Positions 58,020-64,000 of a stretch of 64,000 nucleotides of DNA are shown piece after piece (within the stretch, counting starts at the first letter, position 1; each line of letters opens with the position of its first letter). This DNA is from Clostridium sp. OM02-18AC (GTDB lineage: Bacteria; Bacillota; Clostridia; Lachnospirales; Lachnospiraceae). The translations under genes and the position numbers were made by a program. The notes under the pieces were generated by a model. That model saw only the letters and a list, made by a program, of their open reading frames with translations, searched no databases and was not told the DNA's origin. The stretch lies in contig NZ_QULW01000001.1 of NCBI RefSeq assembly GCF_003481825.1, positions 124,001 to 188,000 of the forward strand, written 5' to 3'.

Positions 58020-59309
58020 ATGCGAAAAACACACAGGGCAGGAAGTTACTTTTACCGGATTCTTAACGCAGTATTCTGGAGCAGTCTGGTCTTTACAGCG
58101 GGATATGGCTGGTATTATACCGAACACCAGATCCCGGAACATTTCAGCATTGCAGAGGGAGAGGAAGAATCTATGGTGCTAGATCTGCCTTTTTATACTA
58201 CCATACTGAGTGAGAGCGAGGCGGTCGTACTAAAGGGAGATTCCGGCATCCCACAGGACGAGATCCGGATCCGGCCGGACCAGGAATTCTCTCTCTATGC
58301 GGAAAAAGAAGGTCAGTTCCGTTTGGGTCTGAAGCTGTTTGGAGCAATTCCCTTTAAGCAGATCAGTGTGGACGTGGAGGATACCTGCTATGCAGTTCCC
58401 TGTGGCATGCCAGTGGGAATCTATTTGAAATCCAACGGAATTCTGGTGGTTGGAACCGGAAAAGTGACGGATGAAAACGGGAAAGAGGCAGAACCAGCTT
58501 ACGGAATTTTGCAGTCCGGTGATTACATTGAGGCAATCAATGGGCAGCCGCTTTCGGACAAAGAAGCTCTGGTCACAAACTTAAACCATATGGGCGAGAG
58601 TGAGGCACTTTTGCGGGTACGGCGGGCCGGAAAGGAACTGGAGCTGTCTGTGGATACGGTAAAAACAGAGGACGGGAGCCGCAAACTGGGTGCCTGGGTG
58701 CGGGATGATACCCAGGGGATCGGCACCATGACGTACTTAGAGGAAGATGGAAGCTTTGGTGCACTGGGGCACGGGATCAGTGACAGTGATACTGGGCGGG
58801 TGGTAGAGATTGAGAACGGGGTGCTGTACGAGACCGAAATTCTGGGAATAGAGAAAGGAAGTGCCGGAAATCCTGGGGTGATGGCCGGTGTCATCTACTA
58901 CGGTCCCGGATCCAGGCTGGGAAGTGTGGATCAAAATACCGATTGCGGGATATTCGGAACAGTGGATGAAAAATTTCGTCAGAAGATATTGGAACAGCCG
59001 GTTGAGGTGGGACACCGGCAGGACGTAAAAAAGGGCAAGGCCTGGATCCGCAGCTATGTTTCGGGAAGTGCCTGCGATTATGAGATAGAGATCCAGCGGG
59101 TTGATTACAGTCCGGCGCGGGAAAACAAGAGCCTGGTATTTCAGGTGACCGATGAACGGCTGTTGCGCCTTACGGGTGGGATTGTGCAGGGGATGAGCGG
59201 CAGTCCGATCCTCCAGAACGGGAAACTGGTCGGGGCAGTGACGCATGTATTTGTGAATGATCCGACAAAAGGGTACGGAATTTTTATGGAAAATATGTGT
59301 GCTCATTAG
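58020..59309 (+). CDS. spoIVB: SpoIVB signalling peptidase
   Basis: The 429-residue product is made in the forespore and cleaves SpoIVFA to trigger sigma-K processing. It has an N-terminal TM anchor (about 9-29), a PDZ domain (about 150-225; GDYIEAINGQPLSD) and an S55 serine peptidase domain with GALGHGISDSDTG (catalytic His) and IVQGMSGSPILQNGKLVGAV (catalytic Ser), then HVFVNDPTKGYGIF at the end. ATG 58020 has ACAGGAGG upstream. spoIVB normally sits directly before spo0A; here 1.4 kb of decayed sequence lies between them. Confidence 0.95.
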   Translation: MRKTHRAGSYFYRILNAVFWSSLVFTAGYGWYYTEHQIPEHFSIAEGEEESMVLDLPFYTTILSESEAVVLKGDSGIPQDEIRIRPDQEFSLYAEKEGQFRLGLKLFGAIPFKQISVDVEDTCYAVPCGMPVGIYLKSNGILVVGTGKVTDENGKEAEPAYGILQSGDYIEAINGQPLSDKEALVTNLNHMGESEALLRVRRAGKELELSVDTVKTEDGSRKLGAWVRDDTQGIGTMTYLEEDGSFGALGHGISDSDTGRVVEIENGVLYETEILGIEKGSAGNPGVMAGVIYYGPGSRLGSVDQNTDCGIFGTVDEKFRQKILEQPVEVGHRQDVKKGKAWIRSYVSGSACDYEIEIQRVDYSPARENKSLVFQVTDERLLRLTGGIVQGMSGSPILQNGKLVGAVTHVFVNDPTKGYGIFMENMCAH

Positions 59310-59419
59310 GAATGACAGCTTTGGATCGTCCTGGAAATTGGAAAGATTTCCTTGTAAATCACGCAATTGCCCGCTATAATGAACTTATTTAAGATTTATA
59401 ATAGAAAGAGACCAGAGCG

Positions 59420-60360
59420 ATGAAGAAAAAGAAGATTCCGGGTGTATTGCTGGCGATTGTCTGTGTGCTGTCCTTGGTGTCTGGCCGCGGCGGCAAGGCC
59501 AGTCCTGGTGCTGCCGGTGATTTTGACAGTGGCGTCCATGAACCGCTCAGCATATGCAGTCCGTTCCGTGATGTGAACGCATTCATCGAGGTCGTGCACA
59601 AGTACTATCCGGAAATCAATTTTGATTTCATGTCTTTTCCGTGCTTCGGGATATGCAGTATTTGCACGATGCATCGTTTGACAGCACTTTGCAGACGATG
59701 CGGGAAACCGGAGTGGCTTATTCCAATGTCATTCTGAATGGACAGGAATATTATTATGTACTGTACCAGATGGAAAATTTCGAATGGACGCTGCTGTTTC
59801 TTGTGCCATCCGCTTATGTCGCTACGAATACAGTACAGCTGGTGAACACGACAACAAGGCTGCTGCTGCTGATTACCGATGAGAAATCTTTCATTGAGAA
59901 TGCACAGGCAGCATTCAAAAAAACAGAAATTACCCTGCTGCTTGCAAAATCCGAAACGGAGGCGAACGAATTACTGCGGAAGAATCCGGTGGACATTGCT
60001 TTATTGGGCAGTTGTCTCAAGGACGATACGCTTGCCGGAAATCTGCACCGGCTGCGGAACAAAACAGGAAACGCACTGCTGCTTTACTGATGCGATTACG
60101 AAGAACGGGAGTATCTTTCCGGGATTGCGGAAAACGGCGGTGTAGACGGTGTGCTGACTCGTCCTTTCTTCCTGTCTAACCTTGCAACTGTGATCGACCG
60201 GGTACATAGCGAAGTGCCTGCGGATGCGCCGGAGCGTGCTTCCATCCTAAACGGTATGCGTTTCCTCTGCGCGGAGGATAACGCCCTGAATGCGGAGATC
60301 CTGCAGGCGGCAAATCTGCGGGGGGCAGGCTGTTCATCGGTAGAAGACGACGCAACATAA
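59420..60360 (+). pseudogene. Mosaic remnant: lipoprotein start, sensor domain and receiver domains of a hybrid histidine kinase
   Basis: Three pieces lie in two frames. (1) 59420-59635: a lipoprotein signal (GVLLAIVCVLSLVSGRGG, lipobox Cys changed to Arg) and HEPLSICSPFRDVNAFIEVV, which resembles the start of an extracellular solute-binding protein. (2) 59641-59865, other frame: NVILNGQEYYYVLYQMENFE and LFLVPSAYVATN, typical of the end of a Cache-type sensor domain. (3) 59866-60360, same frame as 2: a receiver-like domain (LITDEKSF..., LLAKSETEANELLRKNPVDI), an in-frame TGA at 60088, VDGVLTRPFFLSNLATVIDR, then RFLCAEDNALNAEILQAANL, the start of a second receiver. HAMP, kinase and most of the second receiver are missing. 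Domain identification is by pattern only. Confidence 0.65.
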
Positions 60361-60376
60361 CAGAATAATTCCAGGT

Positions 60377-60407
60377 AAAAAGCGCTGCAGCAATGCGGCG
60401 CTTTTTT
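60377..60407 (+). terminator. Terminator after the decayed kinase
   Basis: Stem AAAAGCGCTGCA/TGCGGCGCTTTT (one T-G pair) with a 4-base loop and a six-T run. The preserved terminator marks the old 3' end of the dead gene. The following 60408-60640 holds no gene that I recognise. Confidence 0.88.
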
Positions 60408-60598
60408 GTTTAACTTGGAAACGTTGTAAAAATATGAAAAAAATTCTCCACAAAGCGTTATATCTGACAGGATTCATTCGTCATAAAGTAGGAAAGCCGA
60501 ACATGCAAGGCGGTCTGTCTGAGATGAAATGCAGACATGTCTGGAAAACAAACGGCGGAGCGACTGCAAAAACGCTGCATAAGATGATTCTGAGCGTT

Positions 60599-60624
60599 TG
60601 TCGAATTATGCGGGAAGCGTCGAA
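60599..60624 (+). promoter_or_regulatory. Two 0A boxes upstream of spo0A
   Basis: TGTCGAA (60599-60605) is a perfect Spo0A-binding box, and CGTCGAA (60618-60624) matches six of seven bases in the same orientation, 19 bases apart. They lie 19 bases upstream of the likely -35 box, fitting feedback by phosphorylated Spo0A. Confidence 0.55.
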
Positions 60625-60642
60625 TGGTGCGCCAGGACCTGG

Positions 60643-60672
60643 TTGTTCCCTTGCAAAGACGGCGTGTATAAT
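60643..60672 (+). promoter_or_regulatory. Promoter of spo0A
   Basis: A perfect TATAAT (60667-60672) and TTGTTC (60643-60648) with 18-base spacing. Transcription would start about 60 bases before the ATG at 60737. Confidence 0.65.
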
Positions 60673-60736
60673 ACAAATTGTGTAACTATCCGTCATATAG
60701 ATGGTATGTCGGATTTGGGGACAGGAGGAATGGATC

Positions 60737-61558
60737 ATGGCAGAATTAAATATTGCGATTGCAGAAGATAACCCGTTAATGTTGGAATTACTGAGCAGTA
60801 TACTGGAAGCAGAAGAAGGGTTCCATGTGGTCGGGAAAGCAGACAATGGAGAAGATGCCTATCAGATGATCATGGAGAAAAATCCGGATATTGTTCTTCT
60901 GGATGTGATTATGCCAAAGCTGGATGGGATTACCGTGCTGGAGAAGGTTCGTGCGGCAAAAGGCGGAAAAGATATGCCTTCCATCATTATGGTAACTGCT
61001 GCGGGAAATGAGACTGTGGCATCGGCAGCATTTCGGAATGGAGCCAGTTACTATATCTTAAAGCCGTTTGACCGGGAAGTTCTTCTCGACAAGATCCGTC
61101 TGGTTGCGGAGGAGCGTTTCCGTTCCAGAATGGTATCTTCCGTGCGGGAAAAACCGGCAGAAGCTTACCTGAATCATATCAATAAAGGAGATTACCTGCG
61201 TCAGAACCTGGAAGATGATGTCACACAGCTGCTTCACGAGATTGGAATACCAGCTCATATCAAAGGATATCAGTATCTGCGGGATGCGATTACGATTTCC
61301 GTAGAAGAACAGGATATGCTGGTTTCCGTGACCAAGGTTTTGTATCCCACGATCGCAAAGAAGCATGGAACTACGGCGAGCCGTGTGGAACGGGCAATCC
61401 GTCATGCCATTGAGGTGGCGTGGAGCCGCGGACAGCTGGAGATGATCCACGAGATTTTTGGTTATACGGTAAACAGCGGAAAAGGAAAACCTACGAACTC
61501 AGAATTTATTGCACTGATCACAGATAAGATCCGTCTGGATTATAAACGGGCTCTGTGA
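60737..61558 (+). CDS. spo0A: Master sporulation regulator Spo0A
   Basis: The 273-residue response regulator has a receiver domain with the phosphoacceptor Asp56 (VLLDVIMPKLDG), the acidic pair Glu10-Asp11 and YYILKPFD, and a C-terminal Spo0A DNA-binding domain (about 155-270) with the recognition segment SRVERAIRHAIEVAWSRG (about 217-234), almost invariant in spore formers, which contacts TGNCGAA boxes. ATG 60737 has AGGAGG 8 bases upstream. In Clostridia without a phosphorelay it is phosphorylated directly by kinases; no intact kinase is near. Two 0A boxes upstream suggest autoregulation. Confidence 0.97.
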   Translation: MAELNIAIAEDNPLMLELLSSILEAEEGFHVVGKADNGEDAYQMIMEKNPDIVLLDVIMPKLDGITVLEKVRAAKGGKDMPSIIMVTAAGNETVASAAFRNGASYYILKPFDREVLLDKIRLVAEERFRSRMVSSVREKPAEAYLNHINKGDYLRQNLEDDVTQLLHEIGIPAHIKGYQYLRDAITISVEEQDMLVSVTKVLYPTIAKKHGTTASRVERAIRHAIEVAWSRGQLEMIHEIFGYTVNSGKGKPTNSEFIALITDKIRLDYKRAL

Positions 61559-61733
61559 TCTTTTGAGAAAACCTGCCTTGCGCCTGAAATTTTACAAAAA
61601 AGGAGATTTGTAAATAAGTAAAAATCAAATCAAAGTTTCATAAAGATTTTACTTCCTAAAACGGTATAAATCATGTATACTGATAAGTAAGACAGTCCGC
61701 TTGGGGGCAGACTGGTGCAGAGGAGGGGTTCGT

Positions 61734-63179
61734 ATGAAGAACATATTATTTGTCGCATCAGAAGCAGTTCCATTTATCAAGACAGGAGGACTCGCTGATG
61801 TGGTTGGTTCTTTGCCAAAATGCTTTGACAAGGAGTACTTCGATGTCAGGGTTATGATACCAAAATATTTGTGTATCCCGGAAAAATGGCGCAATGAAAT
61901 GACCTATATTGACCATTTTTATATGGATTATCTGGGACAGAGCCGTTATGTGGGAATCATGGAATATGTCTATGACGGCATTACCTTTTATTTTATTGAC
62001 AATGAATCCTACTTTGGCGGTCCGAAGCCATATGGTGACTGGCTGTATGATCTGGAGAAGTTTTCTTTCTTCTGCAACGCGGCATTATCCGCACTCCCGG
62101 TTATCGGTTTTAAACCGGATGTAGTCCATTGTCACGACTGGCAGACTGGTCTGATCCCGGTTTACTTAAAGGACCGTTTCCGCGGCGGAGAGTTTTTTGC
62201 AAACATGAAATCCGTTATGACGATCCACAACTTAAAATTCCAGGGGGTCTGGGATGTTAAGACCATCCAGCGATTTTCCATGCTGCCGGATTATTACTTT
62301 ACACCGGATAAGCTGGAAGCATACAAAGACGGAAACATGCTAAAGGGCGGGATTGTATTTGCAGATGCTGTTACCACCGTAAGCCAGACCTATGCAGAGG
62401 AAATCAAGATGCCGTTTTATGGCGAGGGTCTGGATGGTCTGATGCGTGCCCGTTCCGGCGATCTGCGCGGTATCGTAAACGGAATCGACTATGAAGAGTT
62501 TAATCCGGCGACCGATAAACTGATCGTACAGCCATATAATGCAAAGAATTTCCGCAAGGAAAAAGTGAAAAACAAAAAGCAGCTCCAGGCACAGCTGGGA
62601 CTTCCTGTGGATGAAAAGAAATTCATGGTCGGCATTGTTTCCAGACTGACTGACCAGAAAGGTCTGGATCTGGTTCAGTGTGTGATGGATGAACTCTGCA
62701 GCGATGACATGCAGCTGGTAGTACTGGGAACCGGCGACGAAAAATACGAGAACATGTTCCGTCATTATGACTGGAAATATCATGACCGTGTATCGGCGCA
62801 GATTTATTATTCCAACGAGATGTCCCATAAGATTTATGCAGGCTGTGACGCATTCCTTATGCCGTCTTTGTTTGAGCCGTGTGGCTTAAGTCAGCTGATG
62901 GCACTCCGCTACGGCACTGTGCCGATCGTGCGCGAGACCGGTGGCCTGAAGGATACGGTAGAGCCTTATAATGAGTATGAGAGCCGCGGAACCGGATTCT
63001 CTTTCTCAAATTATAATGCACACGAGATGTTAGATACCGTTCGCTATGCAAAGTATATCTACTACAGTAAAAAGCGGGAATGGAACAAGATCATTGACCG
63101 TGCCATGGCAGCAGATTTCTCCTGGCAGCAGTCAGCATGCAAATACCAGGAACTTTATGACTGGCTGATTGGCTATTGA
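61734..63179 (+). CDS. glgA: Glycogen (ADP-glucose) synthase
   Basis: The 481-residue GT5 glycosyltransferase extends alpha-1,4-glucan from ADP-glucose. N-terminal ADP-glucose contact KTGGLADVVGSLP (about 15-27), HDWQTGLIPVYLKD (about 138-151), the second Rossmann half with SRLTDQKGLDLVQ (about 303-315), and the catalytic-loop PSLFEPCGLSQLMALRYG (about 378-395) are intact. ATG 61734 follows AGGAGGGG; TATACT at 61676 may be its -10 box. No other glycogen genes (glgB, glgC, glgP) are in the window, though storage of glycogen before sporulation is common in Clostridia. Confidence 0.95.
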   Translation: MKNILFVASEAVPFIKTGGLADVVGSLPKCFDKEYFDVRVMIPKYLCIPEKWRNEMTYIDHFYMDYLGQSRYVGIMEYVYDGITFYFIDNESYFGGPKPYGDWLYDLEKFSFFCNAALSALPVIGFKPDVVHCHDWQTGLIPVYLKDRFRGGEFFANMKSVMTIHNLKFQGVWDVKTIQRFSMLPDYYFTPDKLEAYKDGNMLKGGIVFADAVTTVSQTYAEEIKMPFYGEGLDGLMRARSGDLRGIVNGIDYEEFNPATDKLIVQPYNAKNFRKEKVKNKKQLQAQLGLPVDEKKFMVGIVSRLTDQKGLDLVQCVMDELCSDDMQLVVLGTGDEKYENMFRHYDWKYHDRVSAQIYYSNEMSHKIYAGCDAFLMPSLFEPCGLSQLMALRYGTVPIVRETGGLKDTVEPYNEYESRGTGFSFSNYNAHEMLDTVRYAKYIYYSKKREWNKIIDRAMAADFSWQQSACKYQELYDWLIGY

Positions 63180-63250
63180 TCCCAAGTGTTTGCCTGCGCA
63201 GGAAAGGAACGTTCCCGACAGGCGGTTGTGAAAGATCCAATGCAAACGTC

Positions 63251-63261
63251 TGCGTGCACAG
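63251..63261 (+). repeat. Dispersed intergenic motif, variant TGCGTGCACAG, copy 5
   Basis: Ten of 11 bases match the motif at 9878; it lies in the 115-base gap between glgA and the DUF212 gene, 33 bases before the start codon. Confidence 0.3.
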
Positions 63262-63294
63262 CAACAAAACGAAAAAGGAAAGCAGGATTACAAC

Positions 63295-63756
63295 ATGGGA
63301 TTTTGGGATAAACTGCTGAGTAACGAAGTACTGATCAGCGCCATTGTGGGCTGGACGGTTGCTCAGGTTTTAAAAACACTTATCGATTTTGGCTTGAATA
63401 AAAGCTTTACTCCGGAACGCCTTGTCGGATCCGGCGGCATGCCGAGTTCGCACTCTGCAACGGTCTGCGGGCTTACGACTGCGGCAGGACTTTGCTATGG
63501 AGTGGATTCGTTCCAGTTTGCCATCAGTTTTATTCTGGCTGCGGTTGTCATGTACGATGCCATCGGGGTCCGTCAGGAGACAGGAAAGCAGGCAAAATTG
63601 CTGAACCTGATCATGGAGCAGGACTGGTTTAACTTAAATAATCAGGAAATCCAGAAGCGGCTGAAGGAATTTGTCGGACATACACCGCTTCAGGTAGCAG
63701 CGGGAGCAGCACTTGGCATTTTGCTGGCTCTGGTTGTGCATCAGAACTATTTATAG
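63295..63756 (+). CDS. Divergent PAP2 (DUF212/YuiD) family membrane protein
   Basis: A 153-residue membrane protein of the acid-phosphatase-like divergent PAP2 family: SGGMPSSHSATVCGLTTAAG (about 47-66) holds the S-x-x-x-H-type phosphatase motif, and VMYDAIGVRQETGKQA (about 84-99) is the second family motif. About four TM helices are seen. The enzyme activity is unknown; a lipid phosphatase or membrane-lipid role is a guess from the superfamily. The SD before the ATG is AAAGGAAAG. Confidence 0.9.
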   Translation: MGFWDKLLSNEVLISAIVGWTVAQVLKTLIDFGLNKSFTPERLVGSGGMPSSHSATVCGLTTAAGLCYGVDSFQFAISFILAAVVMYDAIGVRQETGKQAKLLNLIMEQDWFNLNNQEIQKRLKEFVGHTPLQVAAGAALGILLALVVHQNYL

Positions 63757-63804
63757 TTCTGTTTGCGCATGCGGTCTGGCACAGAAACTATTTATAAAAA
63801 CGAG

Positions 63805-63833
63805 TTGACACAGGAAAACGGATATGCTATTAT
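63805..63833 (+). promoter_or_regulatory. Sigma-A promoter of rpsO
   Basis: A perfect TTGACA (63805-63810) and TATTAT (63828-63833) with 17-base spacing. Confidence 0.85.
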
Positions 63834-63840
63834 AGTCCGG

Positions 63841-63925
63841 TATGAGTTAGCGCCGGGACCCAGTCGTTTGGATAACTCCAACCAATGACCTGGTTTACGG
63901 TGAGTATATTATTTTTAAGGAGGAA
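63841..63925 (+). promoter_or_regulatory. rpsO leader, possible S15 autoregulatory RNA
   Basis: About 90 untranslated bases lie between the promoter and the rpsO start. They are GC-richer than the flanks and can pair locally: GAGTTA (63843-63848) with TAACTC (63873-63878), and CCAGTCG-type and CCTGG segments around 63860-63895. Ribosomal protein S15 represses its own mRNA in many bacteria through such leaders; I cannot assign a known leader class by eye. Confidence 0.45.
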
Positions 63926-63931
63926 ATCAAC

Positions 63932-64000
63932 ATGATTTCAAAGGAAAAGAAAGCAGCAATCATCGCTGAGTACGGCAGAAAAGCAGGAGATACCGGTTCA
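63932..64000 (+). CDS. rpsO: 30S ribosomal protein S15, N-terminal fragment (cut by window edge)
   Basis: Twenty-three codons are present from ATG 63932: MISKEKKAAIIAEYGRKAGD, then TGS at the edge, matching the N-terminus of bacterial S15 (helix 1 and the conserved T-G-S that starts the RNA-binding part). AAGGAGGA lies 7 bases upstream. S15 binds the central domain of 16S rRNA early in 30S assembly. Confidence 0.93.
   Translation, partial: MISKEKKAAIIAEYGRKAGDTGS

Noticed and set aside
60434..60685. Short gene upstream of spo0A
   Set aside because: No SD or family pattern, and it overlaps the 0A boxes and the spo0A promoter.

Overview
The window reads as a chromosome segment of an anaerobic, endospore-forming Lachnospiraceae-type member of the Clostridia. 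Three things support this: a complete spoIIIAA-AH operon, spoIVB and spo0A; the syntenic block nusB-xseA-xseB-ispA-dxs-tlyA-nadK-argR-recN-spoIVB-spo0A; and Firmicutes-style Shine-Dalgarno sites (AGGAGG) with frequent GTG and TTG starts. The family-level assignment is inferred from gene content; no 16S gene is present.

Layout. 1-4.4 kb is an accessory edge: the 3' end of a D-2-hydroxyacid dehydrogenase, a decayed Rpn-type nuclease, a MATE exporter, an AAA-ATPase-like/PD-(D/E)XK protein and MscL with a zinc ribbon. 4.6-7.2 kb holds a LysR regulator divergent from aspartase. 7.4-12.7 kb holds a cyclodeaminase/cyclohydrolase, an atypical FolD, a flavoprotein, a GNAT enzyme, a cytidylate-kinase-like protein and a second MATE exporter. 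12.8-19.5 kb holds nfo, an aminotransferase, truA, a CDF transporter and an ECF sigma factor with an RsgI-like membrane partner. 19.6-20.0 kb is a three-copy tRNA-Gln(CTG) array. 20.1-28.6 kb holds an acyl-ACP thioesterase, CvfB, a methyltransferase and the envelope cluster cdaR-like/ftsE/ftsX/M23/ctpA. 28.6-32.8 kb is a methionine/one-carbon cluster: metF, a stand-alone MetH reactivation domain and a truncated metH. 33-39.7 kb holds a GH25 protein, comEA, an orphan OmpR regulator, a condensation-fold acyltransferase, an esterase, rlmH and a cell-wall-binding protein. 39.8-45.2 kb is spoIIIA. 45.3-64 kb holds Asp23, an NhaD-type transporter with a second cytidylate-kinase-like protein, the nusB-to-spo0A block, glgA, a DUF212 protein and the start of rpsO.

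How the genes fit together. Folate one-carbon enzymes recur: the cyclohydrolase-type protein next to a FolD that has lost its usual catalytic lysine suggests a divided reaction, and MetF, MetH and the reactivation domain form a methyl-transfer unit. Envelope remodelling genes (FtsEX, M23, CtpA, GH25, cell-wall binding) and sporulation genes dominate the second half.

Most notable points: (1) a hairpin upstream of spoIIIAA whose 3' arm is the ribosome binding site and whose 5' arm would be absent from transcripts starting at an embedded sigma-E-like promoter; (2) the FolD active-site change beside a cyclohydrolase gene; (3) a mosaic decayed histidine kinase inserted between spoIVB and spo0A; (4) two cytidylate-kinase-like genes each paired with a transporter; (5) an acyltransferase/esterase pair behind an orphan response regulator. 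No CRISPR array, insertion sequence, prophage or complete defence system was seen.
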